Shown: positions 1 to 7,317, counted from the first letter of the stretch. The stretch is DNA of 51,458 nt from Pseudomonas sp. QTF5 (GCF_000512695.2 NZ_AZRW02000012.1:110218-161675), one strand, 5' to 3'. Made by a program: numbers and translations. Notes: generated by a model not told the origin, from the letters alone.

Positions 1-27
1 AGAATCAACCATAGGCGAGGTTTAAAA

Positions 28-348
28 ATGATGAAAAAGCAGCATGGCCCCGCCTTTCGCAAACAGCTGATCGAGCTGGCCCAGTGCCCGGCGTGCCGGG
101 GGAAGGCAGTTATCAAGGGCGTTTTCCACGAGATGGAATGCATCCAGTGCAACGCGTCCGGGTGGGTCGTTGCCGAAACCGGCGAGGCGCTTCAGTTACA
201 GGATTTGGTTATGCAATTGAGCTTCAAGTTGCAGGAGGCACAGCGGAAGGTCGAGGCGTTGAAGCGTGCATCGACCACCGGTATCGGAAAGCACTACGAA
301 TTGAACAACCGCCTGGGAGCAGGCGGGTCGAACTACACAGGGGATTGA
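28..348 (+). CDS. Small zinc-ribbon phage protein upstream of Q
   Basis: This is a 106-residue protein of unknown function. Residues 19-42 hold two CxxC pairs (CPAC and CIQC) separated by about 18 residues, the layout of a zinc ribbon. The C-terminal half is predicted helical (residues about 55-80), ending in a Gly/Asn-rich tail. The start is supported by an AGGCGAGG ribosome-binding sequence 7 bases before the ATG. It lies 4 bases before the antiterminator Q gene, so it is the last-but-one gene of the early or delayed-early operon. Zinc-ribbon proteins in this position are common in Pseudomonas prophages, but I do not know a role; nucleic-acid binding is an inference from the fold only. Confidence 0.75.
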   Translation: MMKKQHGPAFRKQLIELAQCPACRGKAVIKGVFHEMECIQCNASGWVVAETGEALQLQDLVMQLSFKLQEAQRKVEALKRASTTGIGKHYELNNRLGAGGSNYTGD

Positions 349-352
349 GAGC

Positions 353-742
353 ATGATGATTCGCAAGCCGGCAGGACGGCCTTTGGGGGATACCGAGTAC
401 TTACTGGAACAGTGGGGCTGGTGGCGTATGGATGGGATGGGTGTACCTGGTTACACATCGCCGAGTTTTGCGCTGATGTGCCAAGCGATACCGCAGCCAT
501 CTGCAAGTAGGAGCTACTGCATTACGGATGATTGGGCTATCGCCATCGACAGCGCCGTTGCCAGACTGGCTAGTCGTGATCAACAAATGGGGGATATCGT
601 TTGGTTGTATTTTGGCAGCAAGTGGCCTATGGCGAGAGTAGGTAAATATTACGGAATTAGTGAGGGGAAAGCTCGTGAACTGGCGCGAGCTGGTGCGGCA
701 TGGATCGATTGCGCATTAAGTTGCATACGAGAGGCAGCATAA
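353..742 (+). CDS. Phage antitermination protein Q-like
   Basis: This 129-residue protein has the short tryptophan-rich start (LEQWGWWRM, residues 18-26) and a C-terminal helix-turn-helix-like segment (about residues 93-117, YYGISEGKARELARAGAAWID) typical of the Q antitermination family. Q proteins let RNA polymerase read through the terminator ahead of the late genes. The placement fits: the next plus-strand genes are lysis genes, and a strong hairpin-plus-T terminator lies at 2898-2931 just before them. An ATG at 356 directly after the one at 353 is an alternative start; neither has a strong ribosome-binding sequence. The gene ends 116 bases before the convergent moron pair. Confidence 0.75.
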   Translation: MMIRKPAGRPLGDTEYLLEQWGWWRMDGMGVPGYTSPSFALMCQAIPQPSASRSYCITDDWAIAIDSAVARLASRDQQMGDIVWLYFGSKWPMARVGKYYGISEGKARELARAGAAWIDCALSCIREAA

Positions 743-747
743 AGGGA

Positions 748-829
748 CTGGGTCAGTGCATCTGCTTGGTGTTTTTTCGCATTCCTAGAGAGTGCTTTAA
801 CCAAGAACTAAAGATCGCTTTTGACCCAG
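748..829. repeat. Nested inverted repeats between Q and the moron pair
   Basis: CTGGGTCA at 748-755 is matched by TGACCCAG at 822-829, and inside it CTTGGT at 765-770 is matched by ACCAAG at 800-805. A run of six T lies in the loop. The segment separates two convergent transcription units. It may form a large stem that helps end one or both transcripts. No gene is supported here; a short open frame at 700-885 has no ribosome-binding sequence. Confidence 0.35.
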
Positions 830-858
830 ATTTCATACCCGTATTTAAATTGTTGCAG

Positions 859-1347
859 TCATTGAGAGTCAGGAGTGCTGAGTAGAGTGGCGTTTGATGT
901 GGCTAATTCGTCAAGCGCCTGAAGTGTCTCAGATCCTAATTTTCCAGTTTCTTTGTCACTGTCATTTACTGCCTCGACAAATACTCTGATTGCCTTAAGG
1001 ATTGTTCCGGCCGTGCCGGTCTGAACCGCTACGGCGATGCCTAGTATAGAACCTGCAACAGTAAGTATTTTTTCAATGTTTTTTACTAGTTTAACAAACT
1101 CCTCGATCCTTTCTGATGCGCTTTGAAGTGCAGTGATCGCGTCTTTAGACTCCTGTCCTCTGACAACGATGTCGAGCGCGTACAGTCGATCGGCTTGGCG
1201 CAGAAACTCTCTTTCAGTGTCGTATATCTCTTGTTCTTTTTCTAAGGGTAGTATCTGTCTTCGAGCCAATCTAAGTACGCTCGCTTGTTCTAAAAAAGAA
1301 TCTGCCAGTGCTATTCTTTCTTTGGGGATATTGCCGCCATTGCTCAT
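859..1347 (-). CDS. Helical protein with one hydrophobic segment, moron gene 2
   Basis: This is a 162-residue protein of no recognised family. The first 80 residues are charged and predicted helical (many E, R, Q, L). A hydrophobic stretch at about residues 92-112 (ILTVAGSILGIAVAV) could cross a membrane. The C-terminus returns to charged helix. It lies 21 bases downstream of the lipoprotein gene on the same strand, so the two form an operon pointing against the late operon. The AT-rich composition differs strongly from the surrounding phage genes. A purine-rich AGAGAGAG tract lies ahead of the start. Autonomous reverse-strand genes of this kind in prophages are morons that often change the lysogen's surface or block other phages; that role is inference. 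Confidence 0.6.
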   Translation of the reverse strand: MSNGGNIPKERIALADSFLEQASVLRLARRQILPLEKEQEIYDTEREFLRQADRLYALDIVVRGQESKDAITALQSASERIEEFVKLVKNIEKILTVAGSILGIAVAVQTGTAGTILKAIRVFVEAVNDSDKETGKLGSETLQALDELATSNATLLSTPDSQ

Positions 1348-1368
1348 GATATAGATCTCTCTCTATTG

Positions 1369-2313
1369 TTACGCCCGAAGGACGATGAAGTTTTCGCGTG
1401 CTTCTTTCGCTTTCTCATAGAAGTTTTTAATTTCTTCGAGAAGTTCTTCTTTGCTAAGTTCGCCGAAATTGTTCTTCAGGTCTGAATGGGCGTCGATCAA
1501 AGCATCACATGCTTCTGAGAATTTGCTTAGCGCATTCTTTTCTGCATCTATACCGGCTTGTTGCTTCAATATCTCGGCCTGCGCCAGCCTATATGGGAGT
1601 CGCGCACCTTTTGCTGCTTCTGGTTGTTGTGAGAATGTACCACTTGCTAGCAGCGTCAAAAATTGATCTTTGTCATTTCCAGGAGAGTACGAAAGATCAA
1701 CAAGTCGAGCGAGAGGTTCGTTGGCGTAATTTTTTGCTGTATTAAGTTGGCTTTGAAGGTTTTTTTCAAATTCTTTCATGTTTTTTATCACGGCAACCAA
1801 GCTTTTATGATTGTCGCGCAGTTCTCGTTTTATCTTTTGGTCTACAATTATGCCTGTTGCTGCTTGTGAAACTGAGTTAAGTAGCTTTGTTGCAGCATCT
1901 ACGGCTTTTTGATCTACTAACTTGCCGCCTGAGTTCTCGAGTTTTGATACTTTGGTCATGATTCCATTTATGTTGTCATCAAAGACTGAAGGTTCTAGTC
2001 CGGCTAAGACTCCAAGTGATTTGGCATATGATGAAACAACCGAGGAATAAGTTTGTAATGTATTAAAGGCTTGGTCATAGTCTTGGCATTCTTTGGTTGA
2101 GTTATTTGCTTGAGCAATGTACTCGGCGGGTTTTGTGAGTTCTTGATATATGTATTTTTTTTGACATGTGGCTTTTGCGTTTGATGCGTAGCTATTGAAT
2201 GTATTTGTTAGCGACTCCGCTGAAGTTGAGAAAACCTTAACTGGCTCTTTGTTTGCGCATGCGGCAATTAAAACAGACCCGAAAACAATGCACGCTTTTG
2301 TCCGTGTGCTCAT
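1369..2313 (-). CDS. Predicted lipoprotein, moron gene 1
   Basis: The start at 2313 gives a 314-residue precursor with a type II signal: MSTRTK, a hydrophobic core, and the lipobox I-A-A-C with the lipidated cysteine at residue 19. A GGAG sequence 8 bases upstream supports this start over the ATG at 2349, which would add 12 residues before the signal. The mature part is largely helical and mostly lacks cysteine, apart from a CQKK and ECQD pair and one ACDAL. It has no family I recognise. Base composition is much richer in AT than the phage structural genes. With the following membrane protein it could act at the envelope, for instance in superinfection exclusion, but nothing in the sequence proves this. 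Confidence 0.65.
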   Translation of the reverse strand: MSTRTKACIVFGSVLIAACANKEPVKVFSTSAESLTNTFNSYASNAKATCQKKYIYQELTKPAEYIAQANNSTKECQDYDQAFNTLQTYSSVVSSYAKSLGVLAGLEPSVFDDNINGIMTKVSKLENSGGKLVDQKAVDAATKLLNSVSQAATGIIVDQKIKRELRDNHKSLVAVIKNMKEFEKNLQSQLNTAKNYANEPLARLVDLSYSPGNDKDQFLTLLASGTFSQQPEAAKGARLPYRLAQAEILKQQAGIDAEKNALSKFSEACDALIDAHSDLKNNFGELSKEELLEEIKNFYEKAKEARENFIVLRA

Positions 2314-2897
2314 GCTTGGAACTCCAATTAAATTGCGTTCAGATACCATTTATTTGGGTATGGCCGAACCCAAAAGATATCGGTTGTACTAAAGTGAGAT
2401 ATCAAGTCACCATCATACTTTCTAGAGAAAAGCTGATTTCCGATGATAGTCAAGCGGCTAAGAAATTTTAATTATAACTTAGTGGCTGATAGCATTTTAC
2501 TATCATTTTTGTGCGCTTGAATTTACTGCATTAGTTAGACTTTCTTTTGTTCTTCGTTTTTACACTGTTCCGATCCCATTCACTGCGGGCCATAGCTTAT
2601 GGTTGATATGGATTCGACATTTTTTTGTCGTTTGAATTGTTTGTCGACATACATAGACATAGGAAGCGAAGCCATCTTTGGCAAGCAATGTGCGATTTTA
2701 TTGACGGGAGAAAAAAGGCCTTTTCCGCGCGGAATAGTTCTGTTTTTATAGCAGCGTGTGATGCTGTGAACGCAGCGTGACGCCTTCGAGAACCCCGACC
2801 ATCGTGTCGGGCTTGTGCGTTTCTGGACTACACGCTTGCCCGCTCACACAGCGGATTTTTTATTGGGCTCTCCCGAAGCAGGGGAGCGACAACCTTC
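2314..2897. other. Long intergenic region upstream of the late genes
   Basis: This stretch of nearly 600 bases has no convincing gene. The left part is AT-rich and should hold the reverse-strand promoter of the lipoprotein operon; a TATAAT is present on the minus strand at 2476-2471, but no good -35 sits at the right distance. The right part should hold the late promoter and the Q-response site. It contains two overlapping perfect palindromes, AAAAGGCCTTTT (2713-2724) and TTCCGCGCGGAA (2723-2734), just after a TTGACG at 2701. A short ORF at 2777-3040 has no ribosome-binding sequence and runs across the terminator. Confidence 0.5.
2713..2734. promoter_or_regulatory. Overlapping palindromes, candidate operator or late-promoter control site
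   Basis: AAAAGGCCTTTT (2713-2724) and TTCCGCGCGGAA (2723-2734) are both perfect 12-base palindromes and share two bases. They lie between a TTGACG hexamer at 2701-2706 and the terminator ahead of the lysis genes. The position fits control of late transcription. No standard -10 element is placed at 16-18 bases from TTGACG, so a promoter is not established. Confidence 0.3.
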
Positions 2898-2931
2898 AAG
2901 CCCTCGGCCCTCAACGGTCGGGGGCTTTTTT
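2898..2931 (+). terminator. Rho-independent terminator ahead of the lysis operon, likely Q target
   Basis: AAGCCCTCGGCC (2898-2909) pairs with GGTCGGGGGCTT (2916-2927), a 12-bp stem with two G-U pairs and a six-base loop, followed by a run of T to 2931. It sits 15 bases before the holin start and 2.1 kb after the Q gene. Late transcription in lambdoid phages begins behind such a terminator and needs Q to pass it. Confidence 0.8.
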
Positions 2932-2945
2932 ATGGGGACAGAAAA

Positions 2946-3164
2946 GTGAACACAGAATCTGGCCTTGCGGTGACGGTCGCGAAAGCCGCGCCGCCGGTGG
3001 CGTATTTCAGCAGCACCACGCTTTTCGGCTTTCAAATTAGCCACCTGATTGGCTGGATGACTCTGCTCTATACCCTGTTGCTGTTGCTCGATAAGGCGTT
3101 CCCGTCCTGGCGCACCACGCTGGTTAGTTCGGTTACGTCAGCGGTGACGGCATGGCGAAAATAA
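2946..3164 (+). CDS. Holin
   Basis: This 72-residue protein starts at a GTG (2946) behind a GGGGACAG sequence. It has a short polar N-terminus, a hydrophobic stretch at about residues 16-32 and a strong membrane segment at about residues 36-50 (LIGWMTLLYTLLLLLD), then a charged tail ending WRK. Size, two hydrophobic segments and the position directly before the endolysin identify it as a class II-type holin that permeabilises or depolarises the inner membrane to time lysis. Its end overlaps the endolysin start by 13 bases, so the two are translationally linked. Confidence 0.8.
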   Translation: MNTESGLAVTVAKAAPPVAYFSSTTLFGFQISHLIGWMTLLYTLLLLLDKAFPSWRTTLVSSVTSAVTAWRK

Positions 3165-3661
3165 AGCTGCCGGCCGCGCTTCTGGCGGTGTTGGCTGCCG
3201 GTGGTTCGGCCTATCAGCTGATGGACGTGGCAGTCCCCATCGTCGAGGGCAACCCTCTGCATGCCTATCTAGACATTGGCGGCGTTCCTACCATCTGCGG
3301 AGGGGTGACCAAGGATGTGAAGTTGGGCGATGTTGAAACAGTCGAGGGCTGCAGGCGCCGCAACCGTGAGGCCATCGACATCGGACTGAGGGACGTTGCG
3401 CGGTGTGTAATCACCCCCGACCTGATGCCCGAATCGATGAAAGCGGGGTGGGGCTTGTTTGCCTACAACGTCGGCGGCCCAAAGTTCTGCGGCTCGACAG
3501 CGGCCAGCCTGCTTCGCCAAGGGCAGTACGTGCAAGCGTGCGATCAACTCAAGCGGTGGCGATACGTTGCCGGTAAGGATTGCGCGCTGAAGAGCAGCAA
3601 GTGCGACGGCATCATTCATCGTCGCTCCCTGGAGGAAACCTTATGTGCGTGGGACTTGTGA
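3152..3661 (+). CDS. SAR-type endolysin, GH24 lysozyme
   Basis: This 169-residue enzyme cleaves the glycan strands of peptidoglycan. It matches the phage 21 R endolysin layout. An N-terminal weakly hydrophobic, Ala/Gly/Ser-rich signal-arrest-release segment (residues 7-24) is followed by the catalytic triad Glu32 (VEG), Asp41 (YLD) and Thr47 (PTIC). The family landmarks FAYNVG (around 107) and ACDQLKRW (around 130) are present, and the C-terminus has RRSLEETLCAW. Cys49 directly after the triad Thr resembles the cysteine used for redox-controlled activation in P21-type enzymes. The protein would be exported by Sec, held in the membrane, and activated when the holin collapses the membrane potential. 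Confidence 0.9.
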   Translation: MAKIKLPAALLAVLAAGGSAYQLMDVAVPIVEGNPLHAYLDIGGVPTICGGVTKDVKLGDVETVEGCRRRNREAIDIGLRDVARCVITPDLMPESMKAGWGLFAYNVGGPKFCGSTAASLLRQGQYVQACDQLKRWRYVAGKDCALKSSKCDGIIHRRSLEETLCAWDL

Positions 3662-3738
3662 TCGGCGCGCTGGTAAGTGTTGTCGTGTTCCTGCTGGCCA
3701 CCGTGGCGGTCGGTCCGTATCAAGTGGTGATGGTATGA
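3643..3738 (+). CDS. 31-residue single-span membrane peptide in the lysis cassette
   Basis: This small gene sits between the endolysin and Rz. Its ATG lies inside the end of the endolysin gene (19-base overlap) and has a perfect GGAGG seven bases upstream. Its TGA overlaps the Rz ATG in an ATGA coupling. The product is MCVGLVIGALVSVVVFLLAT followed by VAVGPYQVVMV: almost wholly hydrophobic, one membrane span, no charged residue. Strong translation signals and double coupling argue that it is real. It could be a second holin, a pinholin, an antiholin or a translational link for Rz. I know of no family for it. Confidence 0.6.
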   Translation: MCVGLVIGALVSVVVFLLATVAVGPYQVVMV

Positions 3739-4184
3739 AGCTGATTCCCTGGGGTATCGCGTTGCTGGTCGCGGCCTTGGCGCTCTGGCGCATCGAGGCC
3801 GTCGATTCGGCCCGCGCGTTGGCCGAACAGGCCAGCAGCAATGTCAGCAATCAGCTGACAACCGAACAGCAGCGAACCGCCGAACAGGCGGGGGTGATCG
3901 ATGACCAGCGTGCCCAACTGAAGCAAGCGCAGACCGCTGACCGCTTGTTCCGATCATTGGCGCAGACCATCGCTAAGGATGGTGCCGTTACGCGTAACGC
4001 GCTACAGGAGCTTAAAGAGAATGATCAAGCTATCGCCGATTACCTGGCCGGTGCTGTACCTGCTGCTTACGGGGTGCAGTTCGCCCGTCCAGAAACAACC
4101 GACCCAACCCAGTACAAGCCAGGCGCAACCCTGCCCGCTGGTAGCCTGCCGCCTGCCGGCACGCCCGGCGGTGCTGGCCAATGA
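3735..4184 (+). CDS. Rz-like i-spanin
   Basis: The 149-residue product has an N-terminal membrane anchor (residues 4-20, IPWGIALLVAALALWRI) and a long periplasmic coiled-coil rich in Gln, Ala and Glu (about residues 24-105), then a Pro/Gly-rich tail. This is the i-spanin (Rz) layout. With Rz1 it fuses inner and outer membranes in the last lysis step. The start at 3735 is chosen because it begins the signal anchor and is coupled to the small membrane ORF by ATGA; an upstream in-frame start at 3645 would place 30 arginine-rich residues ahead of the anchor. Rz1 is nested in another frame. Confidence 0.85.
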   Translation: MKLIPWGIALLVAALALWRIEAVDSARALAEQASSNVSNQLTTEQQRTAEQAGVIDDQRAQLKQAQTADRLFRSLAQTIAKDGAVTRNALQELKENDQAIADYLAGAVPAAYGVQFARPETTDPTQYKPGATLPAGSLPPAGTPGGAGQ

Positions 4185-4329
4185 GCAATGGGAGGATGCC
4201 GTGTTGGTGACTGAAGACGCGTTGAAGACCTGCGCCGCCCAGGTGCTGGCCTGCATCCAACAACAGGCACCGACCACGCACCACAATGGCGCGCCGATAG
4301 ATCTGGGTCCCTCTGGCTCCAAAATTTGA
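4021..4329 (+). CDS. Rz1-like o-spanin lipoprotein, nested in Rz
   Basis: This gene begins inside Rz in the +1 frame and extends 145 bases past the Rz stop. The 102-residue product starts MIKLSPITW, with hydrophobic core and lipobox L-T-G-C (Cys19), followed by a Pro/Gln-rich stretch typical of Rz1. The mature protein would be anchored to the outer membrane and contact the Rz coiled coil. A GGAG sequence lies about 9 bases before the ATG at 4021; an upstream in-frame start at 3979 would spoil the signal peptide. The C-terminal extension (EDALKTCAAQVLACIQQQ) with two cysteines makes it longer than lambda Rz1, as is common in Pseudomonas phages. Confidence 0.85.
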   Translation: MIKLSPITWPVLYLLLTGCSSPVQKQPTQPSTSQAQPCPLVACRLPARPAVLANEQWEDAVLVTEDALKTCAAQVLACIQQQAPTTHHNGAPIDLGPSGSKI

Positions 4330-4389
4330 ACCTACGGTCGTCAGGCCCGCGCGGCTCGCGAATTTTTCGGTTTTTGGAAATGCGCGCCC

Positions 4390-4490
4390 TTTGTCCACCT
4401 TTATCGTTCAAATTTTGAACAGATGGTCGCGTGCAGCCCTTGAATTTGCTGGCGCGGTGTACTCGGAAAAAAGAGGGCAAGGTGGACAAA
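4390..4490. repeat. Inverted repeats before terminase, candidate cos/packaging recognition region
   Basis: TTTGTCCACCTT at 4390-4401 is repeated inverted as AAGGTGGACAAA at 4479-4490. Between them lies the near-palindrome GTTCAAATTTTGAAC (4406-4420), of which a half copy, AAAATTTGAAC, occurs at 4321-4331 at the end of Rz1. The gap lies directly before the small terminase gene, where lambda-like phages carry cos and the sites bound by the small subunit. No cut site can be named from the sequence alone. Confidence 0.4.
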
Positions 4491-4530
4491 TAGGCCAAGC
4501 GCTCGGCCACCCCTTCGCATTGGTCGACCT

Positions 4531-5076
4531 ATGCCGCTGATTTTGAATAAACGCGAATACGCCGACGCCCGGGGTATGTCCGAACGGACGGTTACGCGCT
4601 GGCTTGGCGAGGGGCTGCCGCATGAGGGGAGCGGCAAGAAGGGCGACCCCATGCGCATCGACATGGCCAAGGCCACCGCCTGGGAGATTGCCCGCGAATT
4701 GGCCAAGCAAGTTGGTGACGGTCGCGTGGTCGACGGCGAAACCACAACCAAGGAACAAGAAGAGCTGATGAAGCTGCGCGCAGACCGCAAGACGCGGGAA
4801 GCCGAAGCCGAGTTGCGCGCCTTGGAGCTGGGCGAAAAGAAAAAGAACTTGATCGACATCGACCTGGTCGAGCAGACGCTGGCTAGCGCGCTGACACAAA
4901 TGGCGATGATCCTGCGCCCAGTAGGCCGCAAGGTGATTCCCAAAGTCTTCACCGCGCGCAACGAAGCGGCGGGCTTGCAGATATTTGATGACGAACTGAC
5001 CCGTGCCATGTCGGTCGCGGCCGACATGCTGGAGGCGTTAGACATCCATGCCGCACCGTCTGAAGAGGATTCTTAA
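4531..5076 (+). CDS. Terminase small subunit, Nu1-like
   Basis: The 181-residue protein begins with a compact winged-helix-like DNA-binding region (residues 3-30, LNKREYADARGMSERTVTRW) that resembles lambda Nu1. A long Glu/Lys/Arg-rich helix follows (residues about 70-108) for oligomerisation, then a C-terminal domain of the DUF1441/Nu1 type that should contact the large subunit. It recognises the packaging site and loads the large terminase. No strong ribosome-binding sequence precedes the ATG at 4531. The gene overlaps the large subunit by 29 bases. The repeats just upstream may be its binding site. Confidence 0.8.
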   Translation: MPLILNKREYADARGMSERTVTRWLGEGLPHEGSGKKGDPMRIDMAKATAWEIARELAKQVGDGRVVDGETTTKEQEELMKLRADRKTREAEAELRALELGEKKKNLIDIDLVEQTLASALTQMAMILRPVGRKVIPKVFTARNEAAGLQIFDDELTRAMSVAADMLEALDIHAAPSEEDS

Positions 5077-7105
5077 GCGCGGGGCCAAGGTCTTTCGTCC
5101 GCCGCCGTTGCGTGCCGCCTGGCTATGGGCGAACCAGAAACGCATTTTGCCGCCGGGCAGTCCTGAGCCGGGGCCGTGGAACAGCGACCGCGCGCCCTGG
5201 GTGAAGGGCATCACCGAGGCCATCCGCGACCCGCTGTTCAAGATGGTGACCGGCGTGATGGGCGCGCAGATGTCGAAGACCGACGGCGTGCTGTTGAATG
5301 CGGTTGGCTGGCGGATGGACGACGACCCCGGGCCGGTGCTGTACATCGGTCCGACCCGCAAGAACGTCGAGTCGGTGAGTAAGGATCGCTTTTCCAAGCT
5401 GCTGAAGTCGGTGCCGTCGTTGTTCGAAGCGCTGGCCAAAGGCAAGCAAGACACGATCAATGAAAAATTTATCAACGGCCAGCGCATCGGTTTTGGCTGG
5501 GCCGGCTCGGCGACCGAACTGGCGTCGCACCCGTCGCGCGATGTGTTCGTCGACGAGCGCGACCGCATGGGCAACAACGTTGGCGGTGAAGGCGACCCAA
5601 TAACCCTAGCCGAAGCGCGCATTTCCAACTTCATCGACGGCAATGTCACGGTCGTTTCGACACCGACCTATGGCAGTGTCGAAACCGAAGCCGACGAGAA
5701 CGGTCTGGAGCGCTGGCGGCCTTCGGACGACGTCAATTCGCCGGTGTGGAAACTGTGGCAGGAAGGCACGCGGCACGAATGGGCCTGGCCTTGCGCGCAT
5801 CAGGAGTGCGGGCGCTACTTCATCCCGCGCTTTTCGACCCTGTTTATCCCTGATGGGGCCACGCCTAAGCAGGCATTGGACGACGCCCGGCTGTTCTGCC
5901 CGCACTGCGCCGGCATGATCGCCGAAGAGTCGAAAGAGTGGATGAATGACCGGGGCGTGTTTGTCGCCCCGGGCCAGCGCCTGGTTGGCTTCAATGCGGC
6001 AGGCGTACAGATCGAGCAGGGCGGCGTTACGGTAACGGTTGAATTCGGCACCTACCTGGCGCCGCTGGAGGCGGACAGTTCGGCGTCGTTTTGGGTGTCC
6101 GGGTTGTGTTCGCCTTGGCAGACCTTCGGCCAGCGCGCACGCAAGTTCGTGGTGGCCATGCAGTCGGGCGAACCTGGGCGGATGCAGGCGGCGATTAACA
6201 CCGCATTCGGCGAGCTGTACATGGTCAGGGGCGAGGCGCCGGCCTGGCAGTCGGTCGCTGCGCTACGCCGGCCCTATGCCTTTGGCGAGGTGCCGCGCGG
6301 TGTGCAACTGATCGTCGCGGGTGTCGACGTGCAAGGCGACCGCCTGGTCTATGTGGTGCGCGGCTTCGGCTACAACTTTTCGTCGTGGCTGATCGAGCAC
6401 GGCGAAATATGGGGCGACACCGAACAGGAACAGGTGTGGCAGGACCTGGCCACACTGTTAGAAACGACCTACGACGGCCGGCCGATTGCGCGGATGCTGG
6501 TCGATTCAGGCTATAAGCCCGGCGGCAAGGCCGCGCCGGTGCACATGGTCTATCAGTTCTGCCGGCGCTACTACGGCCGCGCGGTGCCAACCAAGGGCCG
6601 GCAGCAACAAGACAAGCCGTACAAGTTCGCTGACGTGGACCAGAAGGGCCACGAACGTCAACCGCTGAAGCTGATGCACATCCACACCGACCACTTCAAA
6701 AGCTGGGTGCATGCCCGTATCGAGTGGCCGGTCGAACATGCCGGCGCCTGGTACATCGCGCAAGACGCGAGCGACGATTACTGCCAGCAGGTGGTTGCCG
6801 AGGCGCGCTTAGTGACCCAGGCGGGGCGCGTGTTCTGGCACAAGCTGCGTACCGACAACCACTATTTCGACGCTGAAGTGTTGGCGGCGACAGCCGCCCA
6901 TCTTGAGCAGGTGCATCGCCTGCCGCGCCTGGGGGACGAAATGCTAGACCTGCCGGATGAAACGGCGCCTGACCTAACGGACATGCCTGCGTTGCCTGAT
7001 GGCGCGCGGGTAAAACAGAAACCCAAACCCCCACCGGAACCGGCAGCGCCGGCGCCGAAGCGGAAAAAACGCCGTCGGGGGGCTGTGAGTGAGTGCCAAC
7101 TATGA
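5048..7105 (+). CDS. Terminase large subunit, lambda GpA family
   Basis: At 685 residues this matches the GpA-type terminase (packaging ATPase plus nuclease). The N-terminal half carries the ATPase region, with TGVMGAQMSKTD (about residues 68-79) as the deviant Walker A loop of this family and FVDERDRM (about 167-174) as the likely Walker B. A CxxxxC/CxxC zinc-binding pair follows (CAHQEC around 249 and CPHC around 284). The C-terminal half holds the nuclease domain with IVAGVDVQGDRLVY (about 427) and the DSGYKPG motif (about 487). The tail is Pro/Lys/Arg-rich. It overlaps the next gene by 4 bases. Confidence 0.92.
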   Translation: MPHRLKRILKRGAKVFRPPPLRAAWLWANQKRILPPGSPEPGPWNSDRAPWVKGITEAIRDPLFKMVTGVMGAQMSKTDGVLLNAVGWRMDDDPGPVLYIGPTRKNVESVSKDRFSKLLKSVPSLFEALAKGKQDTINEKFINGQRIGFGWAGSATELASHPSRDVFVDERDRMGNNVGGEGDPITLAEARISNFIDGNVTVVSTPTYGSVETEADENGLERWRPSDDVNSPVWKLWQEGTRHEWAWPCAHQECGRYFIPRFSTLFIPDGATPKQALDDARLFCPHCAGMIAEESKEWMNDRGVFVAPGQRLVGFNAAGVQIEQGGVTVTVEFGTYLAPLEADSSASFWVSGLCSPWQTFGQRARKFVVAMQSGEPGRMQAAINTAFGELYMVRGEAPAWQSVAALRRPYAFGEVPRGVQLIVAGVDVQGDRLVYVVRGFGYNFSSWLIEHGEIWGDTEQEQVWQDLATLLETTYDGRPIARMLVDSGYKPGGKAAPVHMVYQFCRRYYGRAVPTKGRQQQDKPYKFADVDQKGHERQPLKLMHIHTDHFKSWVHARIEWPVEHAGAWYIAQDASDDYCQQVVAEARLVTQAGRVFWHKLRTDNHYFDAEVLAATAAHLEQVHRLPRLGDEMLDLPDETAPDLTDMPALPDGARVKQKPKPPPEPAAPAPKRKKRRRGAVSECQL

Positions 7106-7317
7106 GCCGAAACCGTGGGGCAGTTCGGGCGGAAATCGCCGCCATCGACAAGGCCATTCTTGATGTGCTGCAGGGTGGTCAAAACGTCGAGGTGACGACG
7201 GCCGCCGGGACGCGAAAGGTGCAGATGGCGGACCTTAAAACCCTGTATGCACAACGCGATCGCCTGCGGCGCAGCCTGCGCGGCGGGCCGGTGGCTCGAC
7301 AAGGGATTCCGATATGA
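7102..7317 (+). CDS. Head-tail joining protein, gpW-like
   Basis: This 71-residue protein is the lambda gpW type: a small two-helix protein (residues about 8-23 and 44-60) with a beta hairpin between (NVEVTTAAGTRKVQM). It enters the head after packaging and is needed before tail attachment. The start at 7102 overlaps the terminase stop as ATGA, and its end overlaps the portal ATG as ATGA, so all three are coupled. An upstream in-frame start at 7093 would add only three residues. Confidence 0.85.
   Translation: MSRNRGAVRAEIAAIDKAILDVLQGGQNVEVTTAAGTRKVQMADLKTLYAQRDRLRRSLRGGPVARQGIPI

Noticed and set aside
2467..2500. Sigma70 promoter for the lipoprotein operon
   Set aside because: TATAAT is present on the minus strand at 2476-2471, but no acceptable -35 lies 16-18 bases upstream, so it is left unproven.
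2777..3040. 87-codon plus-strand frame over the terminator and holin start
   Set aside because: It runs through the terminator hairpin and has no ribosome-binding sequence; the holin frame has family features.
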